This document shows, piece after piece, positions 11,844 through 21,967 of a DNA stretch of 64,000 bases. The notes beneath the pieces were generated by a model that saw only the letters and a list, made by a program, of their open reading frames with translations, was not told where the DNA came from and did not search any database. Origin of the DNA: Dryocosmus kuriphilus (lineage: Eukaryota; Arthropoda; Insecta; Hymenoptera; Cynipidae); assembly GCA_038277395.1 (NCBI GenBank), contig CM076196.1:27120039-27184038 (forward strand), written 5' to 3'. Each line of letters starts with the position of its first letter. Position 1 is the stretch's first letter. Made by a program: the position numbers and the translations under genes.

Positions 11844-13570
11844 TAGGCGTCCATCGTACTTCTTCCCTCTCTAAAACCTGCCTGACTTTCTGGTAATATC
11901 CCTTTGTCTTCTACCTCCTTTAACCTTTCTGTCAAAACCATCGCATATACCTTGTACACCGTATTTAACAGTGTTATCTTCCTGTAATTATCAACCTCCT
12001 CTTTATCTCCTTTCTTGAAAATTGGTGTTACTGAACCTTCCCTCCACTCCTCCGGAAATCCCTCCCCTTTCCAAACTCTTCACTACCTCTTTCAGTTTCC
12101 ATCTCGTTTTTCTCCGCTGCTGTAAAACCATACCTCATTACTTAGCCCATCACTTCCCCCTGCCTTCCCTTTCTTTAAACTATTCAGTTGCACTTCTATC
12201 TCCTCATCCCCTAACTCTTTGTCGTCCTCTCTTATCATTCTCTACCAGTTATCTGCTTTCTTTTCATCTAAACCTAAGGACATTTCCTTGAAATATCTCC
12301 TCCACTCTTTTATCTTTATCTTGTCACTTATTCCCTCTTTCTTCTTTCTCATTTTATTTATAAACTTCCACGTCTCGCCCTCCGTTTTAATCCTACTAAT
12401 TTCTTCCTCTATTTCCTTTTGATTCTTTTCCTCCTTTCTTTGACATAGGTCTGTGTACTCTTTCCTAATCTTTAGATAATTCAACCTTCCTTCCTCTCCC
12501 TGTTTCCAGTTCTTATGCGCTTTCTTTACTTCCTTTTTCTTTTTCATGCAGTCCCTATCCCACCATGGGTTTGTCGAGTTTTTATCCTTTCCCTTCCTAA
12601 TTTTAATCTTTTTAACTTTCCTAGCCTTTTCTACGTTTGTCTTTAATTCCTCCCACATCTCTAAAAACTCGACCTTCTCATATTCTAATTTCTCTGTCTT
12701 TTCTCGATATGCTTTCCTTTTTTATTCTGTTCACACTTTTTTTTCTACTACTTCTCTCCCCGATTCTCTCTTTTCCTTTTTTATTTTGCTTTTTAGACAC
12801 ACCGCTAACGGTTGATGATCCGATTCCACTCTAGACACTATCTTCATTTTATTTATATTTTCCCATCCCTCTGTATTGACTATAACATAATCTATTACTG
12901 TAGATGCATTGTTTCTTATGTACGTAAATTCCCCTCTCTCATCTTCTTTCTTATTCCCATTCAATATATACCAACCCCTTTCTTCCACTAAGCCTAAGAG
13001 TTCCTTTTCCTCTTTATTAAGCCAACAGTCCTTTGTCTTTCCCTCGTTATATTCTCCATACACGTTAATACTTCCTTTTTCTTCTATTCTTGCATCCCCC
13101 CCCCCCCCCCTATTACTAGGATCTCTTCTTCCTCCTCTCTTATGTAACTCTCTATTTCTTTTCCTTTTCATTTTTATTCCGTTATAAATTGTCACTATTC
13201 TATGCCACCTTCCTTTTATTTTTACCCTCCTCTCCTGTAAACCCTCTAAAGTACTTTTTATTACCTTCTTCTCCTCCAAGTTATCTTTGACTCCCATTAT
13301 TATGCCTCCACTGGCCCTACCCTTGTCCTTTTTCATACAGCTCCTTGTAGTTCCCACCTAAAACCATCCGGTAATATACTTCTTGCTTTCTCTCAATCCT
13401 TTTCTTCCACCCACGTTTCCGTCAATCCTACTATTTACATGTTTCGACATATTTCCAGAACTCTCTATCTTATTTCATTATTCCTGCTACATTCCAAAAT
13501 ACAACCTTTACCTCTTCTTCTCTTTCTTGTTCCCCATTCCTGATCTTTCTTCTCTTTTTCTTTCTTTTAT
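11844..13570 (-). pseudogene. LINE-A ORF2, N-terminal half (endonuclease and RT start)
   Basis: Apurinic-like endonuclease (EEP fold) that would nick the target, plus the first RT motifs. The endonuclease starts near 13,560 with a 'VVFWNVAG' motif. It continues through 'GGIIMGV' (about 13,310) and ends with 'STVIDYVIVN' and the catalytic 'SDHQPL' (about 12,815). A K/E-rich linker with 'NPWWDRDC' occupies 12,658-12,242. The RT then begins, with 'NYRKITLLNTVYKVYAM'-like and 'QAGFREGRSTMDA' blocks, frame-broken, down to 11,844. The C14 run near 13,098 encodes a glycine run. Frameshifts near 12,725 and 13,360 inactivate it. Confidence 0.8.
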
Positions 13571-13744
13571 CCTTTCCTTCACCTTCCGAATTTCTTACTA
13601 TAAAAAACAATTATCCGCCTTTTCTAGACTTTTCTTTTCCTCATTCCATCTATACTACTCCCCTTGCACACAAATATTTTGATACCCTACTCTAGCTATC
13701 TTTCCTTTATTTCTTTCTTCTTTAGCTTTCTCTCTTATCTTCCT

Positions 13745-15289
13745 TTAAATCTCTCTTTCTTTGTATGTTAGGTCATGACCTAAGTACACTTTCCTTGTAC
13801 CTAGCCTACTCTTGCTCTTCATTACTTCTTGTTTCGCTTCCCATAAATCCATATCCACTACTAAGACCCCTTTACCGTTTGTACCCTGCCTTCTCACTTT
13901 CTTCATTTTCCCTCCTGCCCCGAGCACTTTTTTAAAAAAATTCTTCTACATTTTTTCTCTCATTTCCTTCTTGTGTCGTTATATCTACAATTATGATGTT
14001 TCTCCTTTCCCATCTTTCGCTTTTCTCAAATTCCCTTTCCACCCCACTTACTTTCTTTACAATTCCCTCTAAACTCCCTACTTCTGACGACTCGATTTTT
14101 CTCTCTATTAACTCAATCTTCTTTCTTAAGTCATCGTCACGCAGAATTCTCGCCTCCTGCTCTCCTCCTTCTTCCTGCTCTTCCCTTATCTCTCCTACCC
14201 TTGTTTTCTTTTTACTCGCTTATCTGTTTTTTTAATCCCTCTATCCTCTGCTCATTTTTAAATGTGTCCTTTTTTATCCTTTTCACCTCCTTCTCTAGTG
14301 TTTCCATTCTTACCCTAATCATTTTCAATTCCTTTTCCCATTTCTCTTCCCTTCTCTTCATTTCTTCTCTAATAAGTCCCACCCCTTTACTTACCTCTGC
14401 AGTTTCCCTTTCAATAACTTCCATTTTGTCCTTATTTTATTTCGTTTATTTCGACCCCTAAGGACCTAATCTCTTTTAATATTAATTCCATCCCCACTCC
14501 CTCTATCTTATTTTCCTTAATATTCTTCCCTCCCTTTTCTTGTCGTATCCACCCCAGTTTGTTCGATTCTTCTTCTGTATTCTTTCCCATTTCCCCTCTC
14601 TTCGTCACGCAGAATTCTCGCCTCCTGCTCTCCTCCTTCTTCCTGCTCTTCCCTTATCTCTCCTACCCTTGTTTTCTTTTTACTCGCTTATCTGTTTTTT
14701 TAATCCCTCTATCCTCTGCTCATTTTTAAATGTGTCCTTTTTTATCCTTTTCACCTCCTTCTCTAGTGTTTCCATTCTTACCCTAATCATTTTCAATTCC
14801 TTTTCCCATTTCTCTTCCCTTCTCTTCATTTCTTCTCTAATAAGTCCCACCCCTTTACTTACCTCTGCAGTTTCCCTTTCAATAACTTCCATTTTGTCCT
14901 TATTTTATTTCGTTTATTTCGACCCCTAAGGACCTAATCTCTTTTAATATTAATTCCATCCCCACTCCCTCTATCTTATTTTCCTTAATATTCTTCCCTC
15001 CCTTTTCTTGTCGTATCCACCCCAGTTTGTTCGATTCTTCTTCTGTATTCTTTCCCATTTCTCCTCTCTTACCTTTTGCCTCATCTGTTCTTTTACTTAC
15101 ATTTCCCGCATGAGGTAATCCACCCAGTTTCTCGCCCTCCCCACCTGAGTTCTTTCTATTTTTACTGATTGGCGACCTCACCATCATCTTGGCGTTTTTC
15201 TTAACCTTAACCGGGTTGGTTACAAGAAATTTATCCAAACTTTCCTCTAAATCCCTTTTTCTTTTGCTCAGCCTTGAAATCGTCTCCAA
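13745..15289 (-). pseudogene. LINE-A ORF1 (coiled-coil nucleic-acid-binding protein)
   Basis: ORF1 of LINE-A, expected to coat element RNA. The start at 15,289 opens a basic K/E-rich N-terminus. A strong heptad-like coiled coil follows ('EEMKRREEKWEKELKMI'). The C-terminal part (13,927-13,745) has 'VLVVDMDLWEAKQEVM' and 'DLTYKEREI', as seen in insect LINE ORF1 proteins. The coiled-coil region is present twice because of a 468-bp tandem duplication. The same one-base frameshift, in an A-run just before the coiled coil, occurs in both copies (near 14,898 and 14,430), so the frameshift came before the duplication. Confidence 0.75.
14135..15070. repeat. 468-bp tandem duplication inside LINE-A ORF1
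   Basis: 14,135-14,602 and 14,603-15,070 are nearly identical. The unit begins 'cgtcacgcagaattctcgcc'. The offset of 468 is a multiple of three, so the duplication itself would keep frame and double the coiled coil. Very few differences are visible between copies (one is C/T in 'atttcccctc' versus 'atttctcctc'), suggesting a recent event or an assembly error. Confidence 0.9.
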
Positions 15290-15889
15290 ATCACCTTCGC
15301 TATACAGCCTGACCCTTGATCCACTGCCTTTTTCCCAACCTAGTTTCCTTCCCGCCAGCCTACCTTCCCCCCTCCTTTTTACCTCTGTAGCTTTAATTTC
15401 TTGGGCATGAAAACTTTACTTCTGCGTCGGACTCACTTTCAATTTTCTCTTCCCTCGGATTCACATTTTCCCCTGTCGGTAAACTACTTCCCTATTTGTC
15501 CATTCGTTCTCATCTACTCACACAGATGGCGCCACTGTATTATTTCTCCTCCTAATGCTCCTAATTCATTCACCCTTTTACACTATAATTTCATAATTCC
15601 CCTTATGTTTTATCTGTCCCCCGCTTCTCCTCTCTAAACAGGTCTCTATCAGCCCCACTATTAAACCCACCCCTTTGCAATATCCCCTTTTTACTTCCAA
15701 TCGCCCACTTTATGAACCTAACCTCATTTTACTGTATTTCTAAATTGCCCTGCTGTTTAATACTTTTTTATTCCCACTTATTTGTTTGAGACCTTTGCCC
15801 TTACCTTGTTTCCACGTATATCTACTTTTTTCACTGAGATCGTTTTCGTTTACACTAAAATCACTCCAAAACCTCTACAACATGCAAAA
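15290..15889 (-). other. Probable 5' UTR of LINE-A
   Basis: It lies upstream of ORF1 and has the same strand bias as the coding part (C/T-rich plus strand). No reading frame is supported. The limit near 15,889 is an estimate, set where the composition changes and the next repeat begins. Confidence 0.45.
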
Positions 15890-16312
15890 ATAAAGAAAAA
15901 GAAGGGTGCAGTTCCGAATAATTGAATTTTCCGATTTTATTGAAACTTCCTGTACTTATGTATTTTGACGCGCTGATTACGAATATGATAGGAAAATTGT
16001 CGACTAGGCGATTTTCATGATGTAAACCATAAAAAACAACATAAAAATCACGTTTTTTTTTGCTTTTATCTCAGTAACTACGCAGAATCTAGAAAAATGT
16101 TTTAAACAAAAGTTTTAGCTAGTACAAAAATACATCTTTTTCTTCCATACACTTTTTGTCTAAAACCATTATTTTTTTAGAAAAAGAGGATTGCGTGGGA
16201 AAAACAAGAAAAAGATGAAGAAAGTTCCGCAAATGCGTTAGGTCACGCTTTTTTTCCAATTTTGTTAAAACTTCTTATATTTATGTAACTTGACGCGCTG
16301 ATTACGAATATA
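15890..16312. repeat. Tandem repeat of about 320 bp (1.2 copies)
   Basis: The block containing 'tgacgcgctgattacgaat' occurs at about 15,965 and again at about 16,291, with similar sequence before each copy. The second copy is cut where LINE-B begins. Related wording (runs with 'aaatgttttaaacaaaa', and 'aagatgaagaaagtt' with its inverse) is found at 45.2-45.6 kb, so this is a dispersed family. Confidence 0.6.
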
Positions 16313-16356
16313 TACTATACTTCTTTAATCAATTCAGATGGCTTATCTATAGTACC

Positions 16357-17903
16357 TAGAGATGCAGAATGACCGGTCATTTTTTTCTTCGGTCAATTGA
16401 CCGTCAATGACGGTCAATTTTTAAAATATACTTAAATGGTGAAATAAATGTTTTTATCGTAACATTTTTCTAAATATAATTAGATTTCATCAAATGTTGT
16501 ACCTATAGTTGAGCAATAAAACTTATTTGAATTTCAACTTAAACTAATATTTATATATTCAAGAAAGAATGTATCTGAATTTTTTTTGGTTGCCGACTTA
16601 CCGTTCAACGAAACTTTTAACAACCATTAAGTATCATCATTATTACTATTCATTGTAAGATTAGTATTTTTGTCAATTATTTTGAGGAAATTGTATAATT
16701 TAGCATTATTTATCAGGAAAATAGAAACTTTTTTTGCTTTTTCGAAAGGCAAATAAGATGAGCCTCAAAATTTTCCGAACTTATGTTGAATATTGTTTCT
16801 GTGTCAATTTATTTAGTCAGAGAACTATTTCTTGAAAGTGCACCATGTAAAACAACAAGAATTAGCATTTCTCAGCACCATCCCTTAAAAAATGGCAAAG
16901 TTATTAAGTCAGTGAAATGTATTTCTAACGTTTACGAAAGACATTTCAAAATACATACAGAGATATACAAATGCAATAAAAGAGTTCATTTAATTCTTAT
17001 ACGTTTTTTTTTATTTGTAGTCAGAGATGTTAATATTAATACACATCTTCTTATTTTCCAAAAAATGCTGCATTTATTTCGTTATAAAAAGTTCAGAATA
17101 AATAATTTGACAATATGAAGTAATACAGTGAAAATTTTTGATACTCAAGTATACATATTTCTACCACTTTGAAGGCAATCGAGTCTTGTACTTTGAACTT
17201 GCTATCTTTTTACTGATAAAAATCGAAAATTTTTTTTAAGGTTTAACATCGAGTTACCAGTTTCAGTAAATTATTCCATATTCAACCAAAGTTAAAACGT
17301 TTTTAAAACTTGGGGAAAAAAAGGATACGTTTGACTCTTTAATTGTCGGTCGCAGTCGTCGCAGCTTCTGCGGCCGTATCTATTTCTTCTTCCAAGACTT
17401 TAGGTTTAGGAATTTTTGAATCACTTAGTTTTAAGTTATTGTGCATATAAAATTATATTTTAAGTTGAAATTCTCAAAATACTACAGTATTCGTGTTAAA
17501 AGTCGAAAACCCCGAGTTTCGAACTGCCGAATTCTGACCAGGAAGCTGGTACGTACCAACCTTGGGTTATTCAATGTCTTTTGTTGTCTTCACATGATCT
17601 GAGTTGCTTTATCTTTATCTCTTACTTCATGCTTAATTTTTGTACCTGTCGCTGAGCAAGTGCAATAAAACATAAAAAAAAGTGCAAATACACGTATGTT
17701 GTGTGCAAGCCGCATGCTAGAATCTTCTACGGGGGCTATCGATATTCGATATGTATTAAGTTTAATAAATTCTCAATTTTCGCTAAACGAAAAAAAAAAA
17801 AAAAAAAATGACCACGTCAGGTCACAAAAATTCGGTCAATGATGGTCAATTGACCGTCATTGACCGGAGAATTGACCAGAGAATTGACGAACCTGCATCT
17901 CTA
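16357..17903. mobile_element. Non-autonomous hAT element with 8-bp target duplication
   Basis: The ends are inverted ('tagagatgca' at 16,357 and 'tgcatctcta' ending at 17,903) and flanked by the perfect 8-bp direct repeat 'atagtacc' (16,349-16,356 and 17,904-17,911). This is the hAT signature. Next to the ends lie 'ggtcaattgaccgtca'-type repeats in inverted orientation. Removing the element restores LINE-B in frame ('SDGLSIVPHGTTH'). The interior (16,440-17,800) has no transposase; the 111-residue frame at 16,783 has no recognisable motif. An A-run lies at 17,790-17,808. Confidence 0.92.
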
Positions 17904-18535
17904 ATAGTACCTCATGGAACTACGCACAAATCCGGAATGTCTAGTACACGAATTGACCTTATGGCGGTGGAAGACCTAACTAAAGTACAATATTATTCTC
18001 AACACGCACTTCCCTTTCTGTCCAACCATGACCTTGTTCAAATACATTACAATTTTAATTCATATATGAACTCAGCAGCGTGTTTAAAAAAATTCAGAAA
18101 CCTAAGTAAAGTTGATGAGGATAGATTGTTCACTATTCTCTCTGAAGCTGATTGGAGAAGTGTATTTTCTGATAGAAACTTAAATTCAAAAGAAGAAAAA
18201 CTCAATAATATATTAATTCGAACATTTAATGTAGTGGCCCCGATACATGATATTTAGGCGAGGAAAAAGACTTGTCCGTGGATATCGGAAGAGATTAAAG
18301 TTCTCAGTAAGGAGAGAAACAGAAAGTATTTACAGGCTAGGAGGACTAATGACAGGGAACGTTGGAAGGAATTTCGTGTCCTCAGAAATTTGGTTCAAAC
18401 TAAGATAACGGACTCTAAAAATAAATATAACTATAGTGCAATTGTTAACAAGAGTAATGACGAAAAGATCTGGAAGGTCCTTCGGCGGCTTGGAATTATT
18501 CCCTCTCAGAATCAAACCTTTGATCAGAACTACCC
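17904..18535 (+). pseudogene. LINE-B endonuclease C-terminus and linker
   Basis: Reads 'STRIDLMAV' (end of the EEP endonuclease; the final catalytic Asp/His block is decayed) and then the linker region with 'PWISEEIKVLSKERNRKY', where the stop TAG at 18,256 breaks the frame. It ends at about 18,535 where the next insertions start. The protein continues at 21,264. This is a typical domain order between EN and RT in jockey-type LINEs. Confidence 0.75.
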
Positions 18536-18546
18536 GGTAATAGTAT

Positions 18547-18712
18547 GTTATGCCGCAAGTGGTATTCACACGCTTTTATACATGAGGAGCTCATGGTTGG
18601 CAGCACTGATTTTCAAACTAGCGCGCCGAAGGCGCGCTAGTTTGAAAATTGTGCTGTCAACTATGGGCTGCTCGCGTATGAAAGCGTGTATTAATACCAC
18701 GAGCCGCATACG
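18547..18712. repeat. 166-bp imperfect palindrome with a perfect 19-bp central hairpin
   Basis: The arms of about 80 bp are inverted copies. The centre is perfect: 'attttcaaactagcgcgcc', then 'gaa', then the exact reverse complement (18,609-18,649). The outer parts match with substitutions ('atgccgcaagtggtatt' against the inverse of 'aataccacgagccgcat'). It lies between the end of the LINE-B segment and the TIR of the recombinase element. It may be a small fold-back element of its own. GC-rich arms contrast with the AT-rich setting. Confidence 0.85.
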
Positions 18713-18716
18713 ATAT

Positions 18717-18791
18717 TTTATCCGCAAAAAGTCCGTAAATGCCCTATATAAAGTCCCATAAAAAATTGGCATTATGGGGCCTTTTACCGAC
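18717..18791 (+). repeat. Left TIR of the recombinase element
   Basis: Matches the inverse of 21,189-21,263: 15 identical outer bases, then about 75-80% identity by eye, and an identical inner end 'cgacg'. Confidence 0.8.
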
Positions 18792-18970
18792 GTCGTGCAA
18801 ACCACATCCCTCAACAATTTACACGCACCCAATATTGTAATGAGCGTTCACCAATGTTGAATTTGATTGAATTGAAATTAATGTTATGAATAGTAAACTT
18901 AAATAAGAGTTTAAATTAAAATGAGAATTCGGGATGAAAGGCTTTCTTCCGAAACGTACGGAAGATACAT

Positions 18971-19060
18971 GGGGGGGGGGGGCTTGCCCCCCGGCGGTGT
19001 CTAGGGGCGGAGCCCGTTGTGGGGTTTAGAAAGGGGCGAAGCCCCTTCTCGGGGGAACGT
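18971..19060. repeat. Cluster of GC-rich short palindromes
   Basis: Within 90 bp lie 'ggggggcttgcccccc' (18,977-18,992), 'ggggcggagccc' (19,004-19,015) and 'ggggcgaagcccc' (19,033-19,045). All have the form G4C-N2/3-GC4. They stand out in a surrounding of roughly 30% GC. The position between the left TIR and the 3' end of the recombinase gene suggests a structural or recognition role, but this is inference. Confidence 0.8.
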
Positions 19061-19478
19061 AGAATTAAAATGAAAAAATTGTCTTTGATTTTTTACAATC
19101 TTTCTTACAAAATTACAGTGAAAAACGCAATAAATTCAAAATAATCCACAATAAACCCGATCATCATAAACAAGGAATTAAAAAGTTTTTCATAAACGAC
19201 AAAATTCCACGCATGAAATATTATATGATTCATCACTAAAATCGAATTTCAAAACTAATTTACATGTAATTTCTTTTGATTTTTAGAAATGACAAAGGTA
19301 AAAATTAACGTAAAATTACAATGATCAAATCCATTTTTTAAAGTTTGTAATTAGAAACGATTATAACATTTTAAACATTTGAAGGAATTTAAAATACACA
19401 CAGAATCAAAACTAAACGTGTTACTCAGTAAACATAGATCTTCATAAAAATCTACATGAAATTTTGCGCTGATTTTAG

Positions 19479-20869
19479 TCACTTGTCACAATGAATAGTT
19501 ACATTACAATTATGAAAATGCATCCCTTTATCATTTATCTCATTTTGGAGGCTAACGTTCATGTTTTTGTTTTCGTCGGACGCTACTATAATGTTAGGTT
19601 TTTCTTTTTCGGGTTTTGCAATTGTAGATGAAATGATGTTGCCAATATCCTTTTTGGCTTTCATGGATCTCGAATAGCCAGTATATCGATGAGGTTCTTC
19701 CAGTTTCAGGAATCTTGCAATTTCTTTAGGCATTTCTGCGAATTTATTCTCTCCGACTGGTTGAATAGTACATTTTCCCTGTAACAAAATAATTTTACAA
19801 ATAAAAAAAACAGTATACTTTTCAATTATACAAATTATTGTTGAAAACATTTTTTAATTATTTAAGAAATGATGTATTTGAAAAAAAGATCCATAACGTA
19901 AATTTAAAAAAATGTATTTTGAAACATCTGATCCTTAAAAAGAAGTTTTTTTAATTTGAAAACAACCTTGTCGTATTTCAAGAAGAATCGGTTTGTTTTG
20001 GTGTGACTGGGACGCAAAGCTCGATACTTCTGAATAATTGGTACATGTACTTCAGGTATAACAAATCTTCTGATCCCTTTTTCAGTTTTCGATTCAGGAA
20101 TATCAATCACAAGTAATTGTCCTTCTTCTTTGACATGTTGGACTTTCATATCTTTCAGTTCACAGCCGCGTGCAGCTCCGTAAATCGCACAAATTGCTAC
20201 GACCTGAAATTAAATAATTATTTTATTAATATTATTATTATTTATATTTGTTTTATTTGTAAATAATGTTTTTATATGTATATGATATTATCCTGAAAAT
20301 ATTTAAATATTGAAAACTAAATATTTTATGATTGTTTAACAATTTCTCAGAAAAATTATCATATTGATTAAAATTATGTGTGTATTTTTGGTTTTATTAT
20401 TCAGACATTAAATTATTGAGGTCATTTGTTTAGAAATTTGTAATTAATTTTTGCTTACCGTAGTCAATAAATAGACATTGTCGTCTGCTTCGTGTAAAAA
20501 CTTTGTCACGTCTTTGGCCTTGAAAACTTTGGATTTGATTGCTTTGAAACCTTTGCTGTTGTTTCGCATAAAAGTTTCTAGCTGATGATAATTATCAATT
20601 GTAAGTTTTTCTTCATTTAAAAGTTTAATTTTTAACATCGAGTGAAATGCCCACAATGAAGATGGCGCGTATTTTTTGCTTAATTGACTAAAATATGCGA
20701 GCAAGACATCTTCGTTTGTAATTTGGATGTCGTTTTCTTTTTTCCATGAGTTGTATTTCTCATACTGCTTTGTATACATGTCTTTCGACTTTCGTGGCAG
20801 TAAGTTCGAAGTAACATGTTTTGCTTCTTGCAGAATATGCAGCGAAATAGAAATTTCAGAATTCTGCAT
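19479..20869 (-). pseudogene. Crypton-like tyrosine recombinase, three exons, active site deleted
   Basis: DNA breaking-rejoining enzyme expected to move the element. Joining complement 20459-20869, 19967-20203 and 19479-19778 gives 315 residues in one frame; both introns are GT-AG. Residues about 1-130 form the SAM-like core-binding domain ('LLPRKSKDMYTKQYEKY'). The first catalytic Arg is in 'YGAARGCEL' (residue 149), and a Lys-bearing beta strand is at 'PESKTEKG'. The sequence then runs 'HRYTGYSRSMKAKKDIG'. In this family 'YTG' should be followed by H-x-x-R and H/W boxes before the nucleophilic Tyr. These are absent, consistent with an in-frame deletion of about 35 codons. Tyr 251 may be the nucleophile. 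I judge it non-functional. Confidence 0.8.
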
Positions 20870-20960
20870 TTTTTTGTTTCCTCGATTTCGATCGAAAATT
20901 TGACACCAACAATATTATATCCGCACACCGAGATTGCAAAACTTTACATACGTCAACATA

Positions 20961-20980
20961 TGTTATGTTAGGTTATGTTC
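20961..20980 (-). promoter_or_regulatory. Candidate promoter motif CATAACCTAAC upstream of the recombinase gene
   Basis: About 95 bp upstream of the recombinase ATG the minus strand reads 'aacataacctaacataaca'. The same 'cataacctaa' core lies about 55 bp upstream of the hAT transposase ATG (34,255-34,264). GGTTAGGTTA-like motifs are known near insect promoters. The role here is inference. Confidence 0.35.
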
Positions 20981-21188
20981 AATGAGAAAAAGTCAACAAG
21001 TTTCAAGCATGATATGGAAGTTGGTAACAGTGGTAACAGCGCGCTCTATACAGTACTAGCGGGAACTGATGCACGTGAATAAAACTTTCTTGTGTGTGTT
21101 CACACATACCCATTATTCCACTGCGCATACAAAGAAAAATGTAGAATTATTCATACGTGTGCGACTGTATGAAATCACTAGCAGCACG

Positions 21189-21263
21189 CGTCGATAAAAG
21201 GGTCTATAGTGCCTATTTTTTTAGGGGGTATTATAGGGACTTTACATGCTTTTTGCGGATAAA
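21189..21263 (-). repeat. Right TIR of the recombinase element
   Basis: Inverted partner of 18,717-18,791; it ends directly against resumed LINE-B sequence. Confidence 0.8.
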
Positions 21264-21870
21264 TGACTTTATGAAACGTTTCTTGATTGAGTCTCTACCA
21301 ATTGATAATGCTCTCCTATCCAGTGAAGTACCTCCCTTTGATGATTCTAAGTTTTACTTCTCTTATATTGGGGCAGACTCTCTGCTTCCGGTAATTGCCA
21401 AGATAACCTCAGGGGCTATTGGCATTGATAGTATCTCGATGAAAATGGTTAAACTCTCTCTTCGTGTGATACTTCTAGTCCTACTTCATATTTACAATTT
21501 TTCTCTGCAGCTTGGAATGTTTCCCTATAGTTGGAAACAAGCACTGATTTGCCCTATTCCTAAGATCACTAATCCTTCAGCTCGGACAGACTTTCGTCCT
21601 ATTTCTATCCTCAGCGCATTAGATAAGCCTCTTGAGAAAATAGTGGGTAACCAGTTGAATGAATATTTGGATAAGGACAACCTGTTTGATCCTTTTCAGT
21701 CTGGATTCCGGAGGGAGCACAGCACCATCACTGCCTCCCTTAAGTTTAGTGTTGATTTAAAAGCTGCAATTGAAAAAAAATGAAGTAACGATTGTTGTAT
21801 ATTTTGATCTCTCCAAAGCGTTTGAGTTGGTTAACCATGCCCTTTTAATTCAAAAATTAAAAAACCTTAA
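21264..21870 (+). pseudogene. LINE-B reverse transcriptase, N-terminal part
   Basis: RT fingers and the start of the palm: 'WKQALICPIPK' (about 21,530), 'FRPISIL' (about 21,595) and 'DPFQSGFR' (about 21,690). After a stop TGA at 21,781 the frame continues shifted as 'YFDLSKAFELVNHALL', the RT A-box with its catalytic Asp. It ends in 'KLKNL', where the Penelope composite starts. The palm continues at 31,103. Confidence 0.85.
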
Positions 21871-21887
21871 ATAAAAACCATTTTCGA

Positions 21888-21967
21888 CACTTCCAGACTA
21901 TAATATGAATATGTTATTATTGACGTTTCGTCATATAATGAAATGACCGATCGATCTAATGGAAGTG
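21888..21967 (-). ncRNA. Candidate decayed hammerhead ribozyme, Penelope copy 1
   Basis: On the minus strand an 8-bp stem ('cacttcca' with 'tggaagtg') encloses a hairpin 'gtcat...atgac' followed at once by 'gaaacgtc', the order expected for stem I, stem II and the GAAA core of a hammerhead. The CUGANGA strand is not recognisable here. Hammerheads are known in Penelope terminal regions. Treat as a relic. Confidence 0.3.

Larger units (their letters stand above)
6403..15889 (-). mobile_element. LINE-A, non-LTR retrotransposon split by an insertion
   Basis: A minus-strand LINE with the order ORF1, endonuclease, RT, C-terminal zinc knuckle. The 5' part covers about 15,889 to 11,844 and the 3' part about 7,997 to 6,403. 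The RT breaks just after a 'TMDA' motif at 11,844 and resumes with 'ILQHI' at 7,997, so removing 7,998-11,843 restores a continuous RT. The sense strand is strikingly purine-rich, so the plus strand reads as C/T-rich and the proteins are very K/E-rich. Many frameshifts and stops make it non-functional. The clade is not resolved. Confidence 0.85.
18717..21263 (-). mobile_element. Tyrosine-recombinase element (Crypton-like) with terminal inverted repeats
   Basis: The ends are inverted repeats of about 75 bp: 18,717-18,791 and 21,189-21,263, both starting 'tttatccgcaaaaag' read inward. Inside is a three-exon tyrosine recombinase gene on the minus strand. The element interrupts LINE-B, whose RT N-terminal part resumes directly at 21,264. 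No clear target duplication is seen. Cryptons are generally described as lacking long TIRs, so the pairing is unusual. The recombinase has lost part of its active site (see gene), so this copy should be dead. Confidence 0.75.

Noticed and set aside
12022..15637. Many plus-strand S/F/P/L-rich ORFs
   Set aside because: Antisense shadows of LINE-A ORF1 and ORF2; no motifs of their own.
20961..20990. Telomere-type TTAGG repeat
   Set aside because: Only one or two TTAGG copies with a TTATG interruption; more likely a promoter-type motif than telomeric DNA.
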